Part shown: positions 1 through 6,276 of the stretch, in pieces
Layout of the letters: each line of letters begins with the position of its first letter
Numbering within the stretch: the first letter of the stretch is position 1
Assembly (NCBI GenBank): GCA_903930395.1
Contig: CAIYYE010000379.1
Coordinates: 1-10,867 of the forward strand
Origin: an uncultured beta proteobacterium
GTDB taxonomy: Bacteria; Pseudomonadota; Gammaproteobacteria; Burkholderiales; Rhodocyclaceae
Reading direction: 5' to 3'
DNA: 10,867 bases
Position numbers and translations under genes: made by a program
The notes under the pieces: model-generated
What the model saw: the letters and a program-made list of their open reading frames with translations, nothing else
Database searches by the model: none
Told to the model about the DNA's origin: nothing

Positions 1-1289
1 CGCCAATGCTGGGCGGCGCCGGTTTCCTCGATGAAACCCATGCCACCATAGATCTGGATGCCGAGCGAGGTGACTTCGATACCCATTTCAGTGCCGCCGC
101 CCTTGACGATGGGAATCATGAATTCGGCCAGGTAGAGGTTGCGCTTCTTCTCTTCCGGATCGCTCAGCGCATGCGCCCGGTCGAGCAGGCCGGATGTGAA
201 GTAGGTGAGTGCCCGGCAGGCCTCGACGCGGCATTTCATGAGCATCAGCATGCGGCGGATATCGGGGTGATGATCGAGCGTAACGAGCGCTTCGCCGGTC
301 ACCGCATCGCGCCCCTGCTTGCGCTCGCGGGCATAGCCCAGCGCCTGCTGATAGGCCCGTTCGCCCAGCGCAATGCCCTGCAGGCCGACGCCGAGGCGGG
401 CTTCGTTCATCATGATGAACATGTATTCCAGCCCGCGATTGGCTTCGCCGAGCAGGTAGCCGACCGCACCGCCCTGGTCACCATAGGCCATGACGCAGGT
501 CGGGCTGGCGTGAATGCCGAGCTTGTGTTCGATGGAAACGCAATGGGCATCGTTGCGGGCGCCAAGCGAGCCATCGGCATTGACCAGGAATTTCGGCACG
601 AGGAACATCGAGATGCCCTTCACCCCGGCCGGTGCGTCAGGCAGCCGGGCGAGCACGAGGTGGACGATGTTGTCCGTCATGTCGTGGTCGCCGTAGGTGA
701 TGAAAATCTTCTGGCCGAAGACGCGATAGCTGCCGTCGGCCTGCGGTTCGGCGCGCGAACGAATGAGCGCGAGGTCTGAACCGGCCTGCGGCTCGGTCAG
801 GTTCATCGTCCCTGTCCATTGCCCGGTGATCATTTTTTCCAGATAGATCGCCTTCAGTTCGTCGCTGGCACAGGTCAGCAGGGCTTCGACCGCACCGGTC
901 GTCAGCAAGGGGCCGAGCGAGAACGATAGATTGGCCGAGCAGACCATTTCCTTGACCGCGATGCCCAGGGTATCGGGCAGGCCCTGTCCGCCAAAATCGG
1001 CCGGTGACGAAATGCCGTTCCAGCCGGCTTCACAGAAGGCCTTGTAGGCTTCCTTCCAGCCGGTCGGTGTGGTCACGCCGCTCTCTGTCAACTTGCAGCC
1101 CTGCTGGTCGCCGATGCGATTGAGCGGGGCGAGGACTTCACCGGCAAACTTGGCGGCTTCGTCGAGAACGGCATCGGCCAGATCAGGCGTGGCATCCTCA
1201 AATCCGGCGATCTGGCTCAGCTCCTTGAAACCAGCCAGTTCATCCATGACGAAACGCATGTCTTTTACGGGCGCTCTGTAGTCGCTCAT
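1..1289 (-). CDS. Acyl-CoA dehydrogenase, DmdC/long FadE-like subfamily (C-terminus beyond window edge)
   Basis: An FAD-dependent acyl-CoA dehydrogenase catalyses the first oxidation of beta-oxidation, acyl-CoA to trans-2-enoyl-CoA, and passes electrons to electron-transfer flavoprotein. I translated 429 complete codons, with no stop before base 1. The N-terminus (residues 4-16, APVKDMRFVMDEL) matches the short N-terminal extension of the roughly 600-residue subfamily that includes 3-methylmercaptopropionyl-CoA dehydrogenase DmdC. Near residues 160-172 is the flavin/substrate signature MNLTEPQAGSDL. HKLGIHASPT lies near 255, and the C-terminal helical domain carries GGMGFIEETGAAQHW at the window edge. 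The catalytic glutamate expected shortly after this point is not visible. The ATG at 1289-1287 has a GAGGAG ribosome-binding site at 1298-1303, 8 bases upstream, and lies 23 bases after the preceding gene. Substrate chain length cannot be read from sequence. The operon context favours a fatty acyl-CoA over methylmercaptopropionyl-CoA, although DmdC-type specificity is not excluded. Confidence 0.93.
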   Translation of the reverse strand, partial: MSDYRAPVKDMRFVMDELAGFKELSQIAGFEDATPDLADAVLDEAAKFAGEVLAPLNRIGDQQGCKLTESGVTTPTGWKEAYKAFCEAGWNGISSPADFGGQGLPDTLGIAVKEMVCSANLSFSLGPLLTTGAVEALLTCASDELKAIYLEKMITGQWTGTMNLTEPQAGSDLALIRSRAEPQADGSYRVFGQKIFITYGDHDMTDNIVHLVLARLPDAPAGVKGISMFLVPKFLVNADGSLGARNDAHCVSIEHKLGIHASPTCVMAYGDQGGAVGYLLGEANRGLEYMFIMMNEARLGVGLQGIALGERAYQQALGYARERKQGRDAVTGEALVTLDHHPDIRRMLMLMKCRVEACRALTYFTSGLLDRAHALSDPEEKKRNLYLAEFMIPIVKGGGTEMGIEVTSLGIQIYGGMGFIEETGAAQHW

Positions 1290-1312
1290 TTTTCTGTCTC
1301 CTCGTTATATTT

Positions 1313-2260
1313 TCAGAATGGATTGCTGCACAACGCCGTCTTCGCAGCGTGATATTCCTGCTTCAATCGGGCAATCAGCTGGGCGGTCGGCAGCACATCA
1401 TCAATGGTGCCGACACCCTGCCCGGCACCCCAGATATCCTTCCAGGCCTTGGCGTCACGGGCGCCACCAAAGCTCATGGCGGTCTTGTCCTTTTCCGGCA
1501 GATTGGCTGGATCGAGGCCGGCGGCGATGATGCTTTTACTGAGGTAGTTGCCATGTACGCCCGTGAAATACGGCGTGTAAACCACGTCCTTGGCCGCCGA
1601 ATCGACGATGGCCTGCTTGTAGGCTTCGACGGCATGGGCTTCGTGCGTCGCGATGAAGCGCGTGCCGATGTAGGCGAAATCCGCCCCCATGGCCTGCGCG
1701 GCGAGAATGGAAGAGCCGTTGGTAATCGAACCGGAGAGCGCAATCGGACCGTCGTAGAACTTGCGGATTTCACCGACCAGCGCGAAGGGGCTGAGCGTCC
1801 CGGCATGGCCACCGGCTCCGGCGCAAACCAGGATCAGGCCATCAACGCCGGCTTCGAGGGCCTTTTCGGCATGGCGTACGCTGATTACATCGTGGAAAAC
1901 CTTGCCACCGTAGGCATGTACAGGCGGCACGATGGCTGTCGGCGCCGACAGGCTGGTGATGATCAGCGGCACCTCGTGCTGCACGCAGAGCGCCATGTCG
2001 TGTTCGAGGCGTTCGTTCGAGGGATGGATGATCTGATTGACAGCAAACGGCGCGGCCTTGGGGTCGGCCGCCAGTTCGGTTTTGATGCGGGTCAGCCAGG
2101 CGTCGAGCAGTTCCTTGGGGCGGGCGTTGAGTGCCGGAAAGGAGCCGATCAGGCCCCCCTTGCACTGGGCGATGACGAGGTCAGGATTGGAGACGATGAA
2201 CATCGGCGCACAGATGGCCGGTAGCGCCAGGTTCCTGCTCAGTGATTCTGGAATCGGCAT
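1313..2260 (-). CDS. Nitronate monooxygenase-family FMN flavoprotein (2-nitropropane dioxygenase-like)
   Basis: This is an FMN-dependent TIM-barrel protein of 315 residues, normal for the family. Family members oxidise alkyl nitronates. Relatives include NADH:quinone reductase (PA1024 type) and the enoyl-ACP reductase FabK, so the exact reaction is uncertain. Visible features are an N-terminal APMF strand at residues 19-21, the CAGAGGHAG motif at 146-154 containing the likely catalytic His152, and an FMN-phosphate-binding region from SGSITNG at 176 to IGTRF at 202. A glycine-rich GAGQGVG is at 278-284. I chose the ATG at 2260-2258. A TTG one codon upstream would add one residue, but the ATG makes a TGATG stop/start junction with the upstream acyl-CoA synthetase gene and has GAGGGGG at 2265-2271 as a ribosome-binding site. 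The coupling implies co-production with the synthetase. A role in fatty-acid metabolism (removal of nitro compounds, quinone reduction or enoyl reduction) is only inference. Confidence 0.88.
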   Translation of the reverse strand: MPIPESLSRNLALPAICAPMFIVSNPDLVIAQCKGGLIGSFPALNARPKELLDAWLTRIKTELAADPKAAPFAVNQIIHPSNERLEHDMALCVQHEVPLIITSLSAPTAIVPPVHAYGGKVFHDVISVRHAEKALEAGVDGLILVCAGAGGHAGTLSPFALVGEIRKFYDGPIALSGSITNGSSILAAQAMGADFAYIGTRFIATHEAHAVEAYKQAIVDSAAKDVVYTPYFTGVHGNYLSKSIIAAGLDPANLPEKDKTAMSFGGARDAKAWKDIWGAGQGVGTIDDVLPTAQLIARLKQEYHAAKTALCSNPF

Positions 2261-3918
2261 CAAGCCCCCTCTTTCAGGGCGCGACGCAGGATCTTGCCGA
2301 CATTGGTGCGCGGCAGGTCGTCACGGAATTCAACTTGTTTGGGGATCTTGTAGCCGGTGAGCAAGCCACGGCAATGATCGATGAGCATGCGCTCGGTGAC
2401 GGCAGGGTCCTTGCGGACAACGAATATCTTCACCGCTTCACCCGAGTTCTCGTCGGCCACGCCAATGGCGGCCACATCGAGTACGCCGGGGTGCATGGCG
2501 ACAACTTCCTCGACTTCGTTCGGATAAACGTTGAAGCCGGAAACCAGGATCATGTCCTTTTTGCGGTCGACCAGGAAAACAAAACCCTTCTTGTCGACAT
2601 AACCCATGTCGCCGGTACGCAGGAAGCGGTCCGGATAAAAAGCGAGATCCGTTTCATCCTGGCGCTGCCAATAACCTTTCATGACCTGGGGGCCACGAAT
2701 GCAGATTTCGCCGATTTGCCCTTGCGGCACCTCACTCCCATAGTCATCGCGAATCGAGACCTCGGTGGACGAAATCGGCAGGCCGATGGAACCGTTGAAA
2801 TCGCCCATATCGAGCGGATTGATCGTTGCTGCCGGTGAGGTTTCGGTGAGGCCGTAGGCTTGCAGCAGCGGCGTCCCGGTCACCTGCTTCCACTTTTCGG
2901 CAACCGGACCCTGGACGGCCATGCCGCCACCGAGCGTGACGCGCATGGTCGAGAAGTCGAGACCGGCAAAGTTGGGGTTGTTGAGCAGGGCGTTGAACAA
3001 GGTATTGACCCCCGTCACCACCGTCACCGGATACTTGCCCCATTCCTTGACGAAACCCGGAATGTCCCGCGGATTGGCGATCAGGAGATTGCGCGCGCCT
3101 ATCATCAGGAAGGTCAGGCAGTTCGCCGTCAGGGCGAAGATATGATAAAGCGGCAGCGCCGTGATGATGAACTCTTCGCCCTCGCGCACCACCGGCTTGA
3201 TCCAGTTGTAAGCCTGCGTGACGTTGGAAGCGATGTTGGCATGCGTCAGCATGGCCCCCTTGGAAACCCCCGTCGTACCGCCCGTGTATTGCAGGAAGGC
3301 GATGTCTTCCTGATTGAGCGGCACCGCTTGCCAGCCGTGGCTGCGCCCGGTCGCCAGTGCGCTGTTGAAGCCTATCGAATCGGGCAGTTTCCAGGCCGGC
3401 ACCAGCTTCTTGACGTGGCGAACGACAAAATTGACGATGACGCCCTTGAGGCCGAGCATCTCCCCCATCGGCGTCACGATGACGTGCCTGATCGCCGTAT
3501 TGGCGATCACCTGCTCCAGGGTATGGGCAAAATTTTCGACGATGACGATGGCAACCGCACCGGAATCCTTGAGCTGATGTTCGAGTTCTCGCGGCGTGTA
3601 CAGCGGATTGCAATTGACCACGACACAACCCGCCCGCAGGGTGCCAAACAAGGCCACCGGATATTGCAGCAGGTTGGGCATCATCAGGGCAACCCGATCG
3701 CCCTTCTTCAAGCCCTTGGCCTGCAACCAGCCGGCAAAGGCCTTGCTCTCCTCATCGAGCTGGCGATAGGTCATCGCCTTGTCCATGCTGATGTAGGCCA
3801 CCTTGTCGGCATAGGTCGCGCAGGCTTTTTCAAACAGCGCGACGAGCGACGGGATATGGTCGATGTCGATGTCGGCCGGCACGCCATTCGGATAGCTTTG
3901 TAGCCAGATTTTTTCCAT
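2260..3918 (-). CDS. fadD: Long-chain fatty-acid--CoA ligase (FadD type)
   Basis: This cytoplasmic or membrane-peripheral adenylate-forming enzyme activates free fatty acids with ATP and CoA, through an acyl-AMP, to acyl-CoA, the entry step to beta-oxidation. Its 552 residues are close to the roughly 560 of E. coli FadD. Seen in order are the ATP-binding P-loop [10 protein letters not shown] at residues 211-220, the adenylation motif YGLTET at 355-360, and the RTGD motif at 434-437 with the ATP-ribose aspartate. The hinge DRKKDM is at 451-456, the fatty-acyl signature region [13 protein letters not shown] at 459-471, and the C-terminal catalytic lysine in NVGKILRR is K542. The ATG has GGAGGAG at 3925-3931, 6 bases upstream, and the gene starts 26 bases after the chalcone-isomerase-like gene. 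Its last codons form the ribosome-binding site of the downstream flavoprotein gene, and its TGA stop shares one base with that gene's ATG. All key residues are intact. Chain-length preference cannot be judged from the sequence. Confidence 0.95.
   Translation of the reverse strand: MEKIWLQSYPNGVPADIDIDHIPSLVALFEKACATYADKVAYISMDKAMTYRQLDEESKAFAGWLQAKGLKKGDRVALMMPNLLQYPVALFGTLRAGCVVVNCNPLYTPRELEHQLKDSGAVAIVIVENFAHTLEQVIANTAIRHVIVTPMGEMLGLKGVIVNFVVRHVKKLVPAWKLPDSIGFNSALATGRSHGWQAVPLNQEDIAFLQYTGGTTGVSKGAMLTHANIASNVTQAYNWIKPVVREGEEFIITALPLYHIFALTANCLTFLMIGARNLLIANPRDIPGFVKEWGKYPVTVVTGVNTLFNALLNNPNFAGLDFSTMRVTLGGGMAVQGPVAEKWKQVTGTPLLQAYGLTETSPAATINPLDMGDFNGSIGLPISSTEVSIRDDYGSEVPQGQIGEICIRGPQVMKGYWQRQDETDLAFYPDRFLRTGDMGYVDKKGFVFLVDRKKDMILVSGFNVYPNEVEEVVAMHPGVLDVAAIGVADENSGEAVKIFVVRKDPAVTERMLIDHCRGLLTGYKIPKQVEFRDDLPRTNVGKILRRALKEGA
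2265..2271 (-). promoter_or_regulatory. Ribosome-binding site at the fadD end for the nitronate-monooxygenase-like gene
   Basis: GAGGGGG on the minus strand is part of the final Glu-Gly-Ala codons of the acyl-CoA synthetase and ends 4 bases before the ATG at 2260-2258. The TGATG junction makes re-initiation by terminating ribosomes plausible. The match to the anti-Shine-Dalgarno sequence is moderate. Confidence 0.5.
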
Positions 3919-3944
3919 TTTTGTCTCCTCCTTTATTGGCCAGC

Positions 3945-4520
3945 TTAATTGCCGAGCAGCGCCTTCTTGAGTGAGGCGTCCACTGGTTTGTCACCGAGCC
4001 AGACCTTGAGCAGTGCCTTGGCGAACCCAGCCCCGGCCACCTTGCCGCGCGCTTCGCCATTCAGGCTGACGGCAACGCCATCGGCAAAAAAGTCTATGGC
4101 AATGGTATCCCCTTCACGGGCTTTGCCGATACCCCGCATGATGCCGCCCAACTGCTCGGCCTGAGTCTTCAGCTCAGCCAGTTCAGCCGGGCTGTGGTTG
4201 CTCTTCAGGCCGTCATCGAGCGCCGAATTGAGCGTCTCGGCATCGAGATCGCGCAGCATTCGCATGAGCATGCGGCGCGGCTGCGGACTGTCGTAAATGG
4301 CGTTCGGCGCCCCTGTCTTCTGGCCGACATAGAGCGCGCCGACATAGACCTTGATGAACAGCTTGCTGCGCAGGCCGGCCCCATTGAGGACCAGCTCACT
4401 GTTGCCGATACGGATGCTGTCATCCACCCTGACGCCAGCCACCTCGGCGGCATGCAGTCCCGGAACCGCTACCAGGGCAGCAATCAGCGCAGCCCGCCTG
4501 ACGCTTGTCGATGTAATCAT
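3945..4520 (-). CDS. Exported chalcone isomerase-like protein
   Basis: The 191-residue protein resembles the bacterial chalcone isomerase-like family (Pfam Chalcone_isomerase-like type). The hallmark is [20 protein letters not shown] at about residues 46-64, followed by a helical middle (PRRMLMRML at 81-89, LGGIMRGIG at 124-132) and a C-terminal VSLNGEARG...[15 protein letters not shown] segment. Residues 1-24 look like a signal peptide: positive charge in VRRA, the hydrophobic stretch ALIAALVAV, and an Ala-X-Ala-like end at LHA/AEV. I therefore expect export to the periplasm. No lipobox cysteine is seen. Proteins of this fold include plant fatty-acid-binding relatives, and the bacterial versions mostly lack known activity. 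Flavonoid chemistry is not implied. Its ATG overlaps the stop of the upstream hotdog gene (ATGA), with GGAGGAG at 4528-4534, 7 bases upstream. Its position between hotdog and fadD genes suggests a fatty-acid-related role, possibly ligand binding in the periplasm. That role is inferred. Confidence 0.85.
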   Translation of the reverse strand: MITSTSVRRAALIAALVAVPGLHAAEVAGVRVDDSIRIGNSELVLNGAGLRSKLFIKVYVGALYVGQKTGAPNAIYDSPQPRRMLMRMLRDLDAETLNSALDDGLKSNHSPAELAELKTQAEQLGGIMRGIGKAREGDTIAIDFFADGVAVSLNGEARGKVAGAGFAKALLKVWLGDKPVDASLKKALLGN

Positions 4521-5032
4521 TGCTTGTCTCCTCCACCGCTCTTTTGTCGGTAGTAATGTTTGTCGGCGATATAGACCGTGCGCTCGACCACGGTATGCAC
4601 GGTGCCATGCCTGTCCTTCAATTCGACCAGATAAGTCCGTTCTAGCTCCGGAGATTTGACCAAAGCGGTCCGGATATCCAACAATTCCTCGTCACTCAGC
4701 ACGAAATCCGCGTACAGCGTCGAAAACCCCGGCTTGCGATAGCGAATGCTCGCCGCCTTGTCCCAGACGATATAGCCGTCACCGAGCGCCGCCATCAACA
4801 TCATTGGATGCGCCCCGTCGGTGATCGCAAAGAGCGAACCGCCATACAGCGAGCCGACGATATTCTTCGTCTTCCAGTTGAGCGGCAGGCGCACCCTGAT
4901 GTGGCGCAGATCATTCGCGACATGGGTCACCCGTCCGCCGGTGCCGCGAAAGGCGGGATGAAAGTTGAAACCCAGGCGCACCATGCGCGCCCGCCAGGCG
5001 GGTGATAGTTTGGCCAGCCAGGCGGGTTTCAT
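4517..5032 (-). CDS. DUF4442 hotdog-fold protein, putative acyl-CoA thioesterase-like
   Basis: The 171-residue cytoplasmic protein has the look of the DUF4442 branch of the hotdog superfamily. The central segment NIVGSLYGGSLFAITDGAHP (residues 57-76) resembles the long hotdog helix and its preceding Asn/Gly-rich turn in PaaI/YiiD-type thioesterases. Beta strands follow at about 86-98 (GYIVWDKAASIRY), 104-112 and 133-155 (TYLVELKDRHG...VVERTVYIA). There is no signal peptide. Hotdog proteins commonly hydrolyse or bind acyl-CoA, so a role in trimming stalled acyl-CoA or releasing CoA during beta-oxidation is reasonable, but DUF4442 members are largely uncharacterised. The ATG has a GGAG core at 5040-5043, 7 bases upstream, and sits 22 bases after the thiolase stop. 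The C-terminal SGGGDKQ codons double as the ribosome-binding site of the next gene, and the TGA overlaps that gene's ATG. Confidence 0.85.
   Translation of the reverse strand: MKPAWLAKLSPAWRARMVRLGFNFHPAFRGTGGRVTHVANDLRHIRVRLPLNWKTKNIVGSLYGGSLFAITDGAHPMMLMAALGDGYIVWDKAASIRYRKPGFSTLYADFVLSDEELLDIRTALVKSPELERTYLVELKDRHGTVHTVVERTVYIADKHYYRQKSGGGDKQ
4528..4534 (-). promoter_or_regulatory. Ribosome-binding site inside the hotdog gene for the chalcone-isomerase-like gene
   Basis: GGAGGAG on the minus strand lies in the codons for the last Gly-Gly-Asp of the upstream hotdog protein, 7 bases before the ATG of the chalcone-isomerase-like gene. Together with the ATGA stop/start overlap at 4517-4520, this points to translational coupling. 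Confidence 0.7.
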
Positions 5033-5054
5033 GAGCTATCTCCGGCTTCTACGG

Positions 5055-6254
5055 TCAAATCCGCTCGATGATGCCGGCCGCACCCATGCCGGTCCCGATG
5101 CACATGGTCACCATGCCGTATTTTCCGCCCGTACGCTGCAGGCCATGCACGACGGTGGCGATGCGGATGGCCCCGGTCGCACCGAGCGGGTGGCCAAGCG
5201 CGATGGCGCCGCCGAGCGGGTTGACCTTGGCCGGGTCGATGCCGAGTTCCTGCATGACGGCAATCGACTGGGCGGCGAAGGCTTCGTTGAGTTCGATCCA
5301 GTCCAGCTCATCCTGCGTGATACCGACTTGGGCCAGCACCTTGGGAATTGCCGCGACCGGCCCGATACCCATGATTTCCGGCGCGACGCCCCCGACGGCG
5401 TAGCCGGCAAAGCGGGCGAGCGGTGTCAGATTGTGCTGGCGCAGGATTTTTTCCGACACCAGCATGACCGCACCGGCGCCGTCGGACATCTGCGAGGAAT
5501 TGCCGGCCGTCACCGAACCACGGGCGTGAAAGACCGGCTTCAGTTTCGCCAGCTTGTCGAGGGCAGAATCCGGGCGCGGACCTTCATCGGTATCGACCAC
5601 CCGCTCGCGAATCCGAATCTCGCCGGAGGCCAGGTCGGGCAGGCTCTCGCGCACCGTGTAGGGCGAAATCTCGGCCTTGAAGTGACCGGCGGCAATGGCC
5701 GCACAGGCACGGCGATGCGACTCGACGGCAAAGGCATCCTGCGCCTCGCGACCGACCTTCCACTGGCTCGCCACCTTCTCGGCGGTGAGGCCCATGCCGT
5801 AGGCAATGCCGAGATTTTCCTCTTTCGCGAAAATGGCCGGGTTCATCGACATCTTGTTGCCCATCATCTGCGGCATCACCGACATCGACTCGGTGCCGGC
5901 TGCGATCATCACATCGGCCAGGCCAAGGCGGATCTGGTTGGCCGCATCGGCCACGGCCTGCACCCCGGAGGAACAGAAGCGGTTGATCGTGATGCCCGGC
6001 ACGGTAATCGGCAAGCCGGCGAGCAGCAGGCCGATGCGGGCCACATTCATGCCCTGCTCGCCTTCCGGCATGGCGCAGCCGACGATGACGTCACCGATCA
6101 GCGCCGGATCAATCCCCGGCACCTGGGCGACGACCGATTTGATCGCATGGGCCAGCATGTCATCCGGCCGCACGTTTTTGAACATGCCGTTCTTTTTGGC
6201 GACCGGCAGACGGGTCGCGGCGACGATGTAGGCGTCTTGTATTTGTTTGGTCAT
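5055..6254 (-). CDS. fadA: Acetyl-CoA C-acyltransferase (3-ketoacyl-CoA thiolase)
   Basis: Thiolase performs the last step of the beta-oxidation cycle: CoA-dependent cleavage of 3-ketoacyl-CoA to acetyl-CoA and a shortened acyl-CoA. The 399-residue length is typical. The nucleophilic cysteine is C94 in INRFCSSGVQA. The NEAF motif is at 323-326, the GHP motif supplies H355, and the second catalytic cysteine is C385 in MCIGTGMG, so the complete active site is present. The ATG at 6254-6252 has AGGAG at 6265-6269, 10 bases upstream. The gene begins 22 bases after the stop of the hydratase/dehydrogenase gene, its usual partner in fadBA- or fadNA-type operons. The symbol is used by function. A biosynthetic acetoacetyl-CoA thiolase (phaA/atoB-like) cannot be fully excluded, but the neighbouring dehydrogenase and ligase genes favour degradation. 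Confidence 0.94.
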   Translation of the reverse strand: MTKQIQDAYIVAATRLPVAKKNGMFKNVRPDDMLAHAIKSVVAQVPGIDPALIGDVIVGCAMPEGEQGMNVARIGLLLAGLPITVPGITINRFCSSGVQAVADAANQIRLGLADVMIAAGTESMSVMPQMMGNKMSMNPAIFAKEENLGIAYGMGLTAEKVASQWKVGREAQDAFAVESHRRACAAIAAGHFKAEISPYTVRESLPDLASGEIRIRERVVDTDEGPRPDSALDKLAKLKPVFHARGSVTAGNSSQMSDGAGAVMLVSEKILRQHNLTPLARFAGYAVGGVAPEIMGIGPVAAIPKVLAQVGITQDELDWIELNEAFAAQSIAVMQELGIDPAKVNPLGGAIALGHPLGATGAIRIATVVHGLQRTGGKYGMVTMCIGTGMGAAGIIERI

Positions 6255-6276
6255 TTTTCTTTGTCTCCTGGCCCGA

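Noticed and set aside
2860..3903. A 347-codon plus-strand frame opposite fadD, and similar frames at 1349-2224 and 6-779
   Set aside because: All mirror well-supported minus-strand enzymes and show the compositional pattern of reverse-complement reading. None has domain signatures.
3919..3944. Possible internal promoter or terminator between the chalcone-isomerase-like gene and fadD
   Set aside because: The 26-base gap is filled mainly by the ribosome-binding site. I see no hairpin with a T-run and no promoter pair.
3945..4520. A true flavonoid chalcone isomerase
   Set aside because: The protein has a bacterial signal peptide and the bacterial-type hallmark segments, and there are no flavonoid-pathway neighbours. 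The name reflects the fold only.
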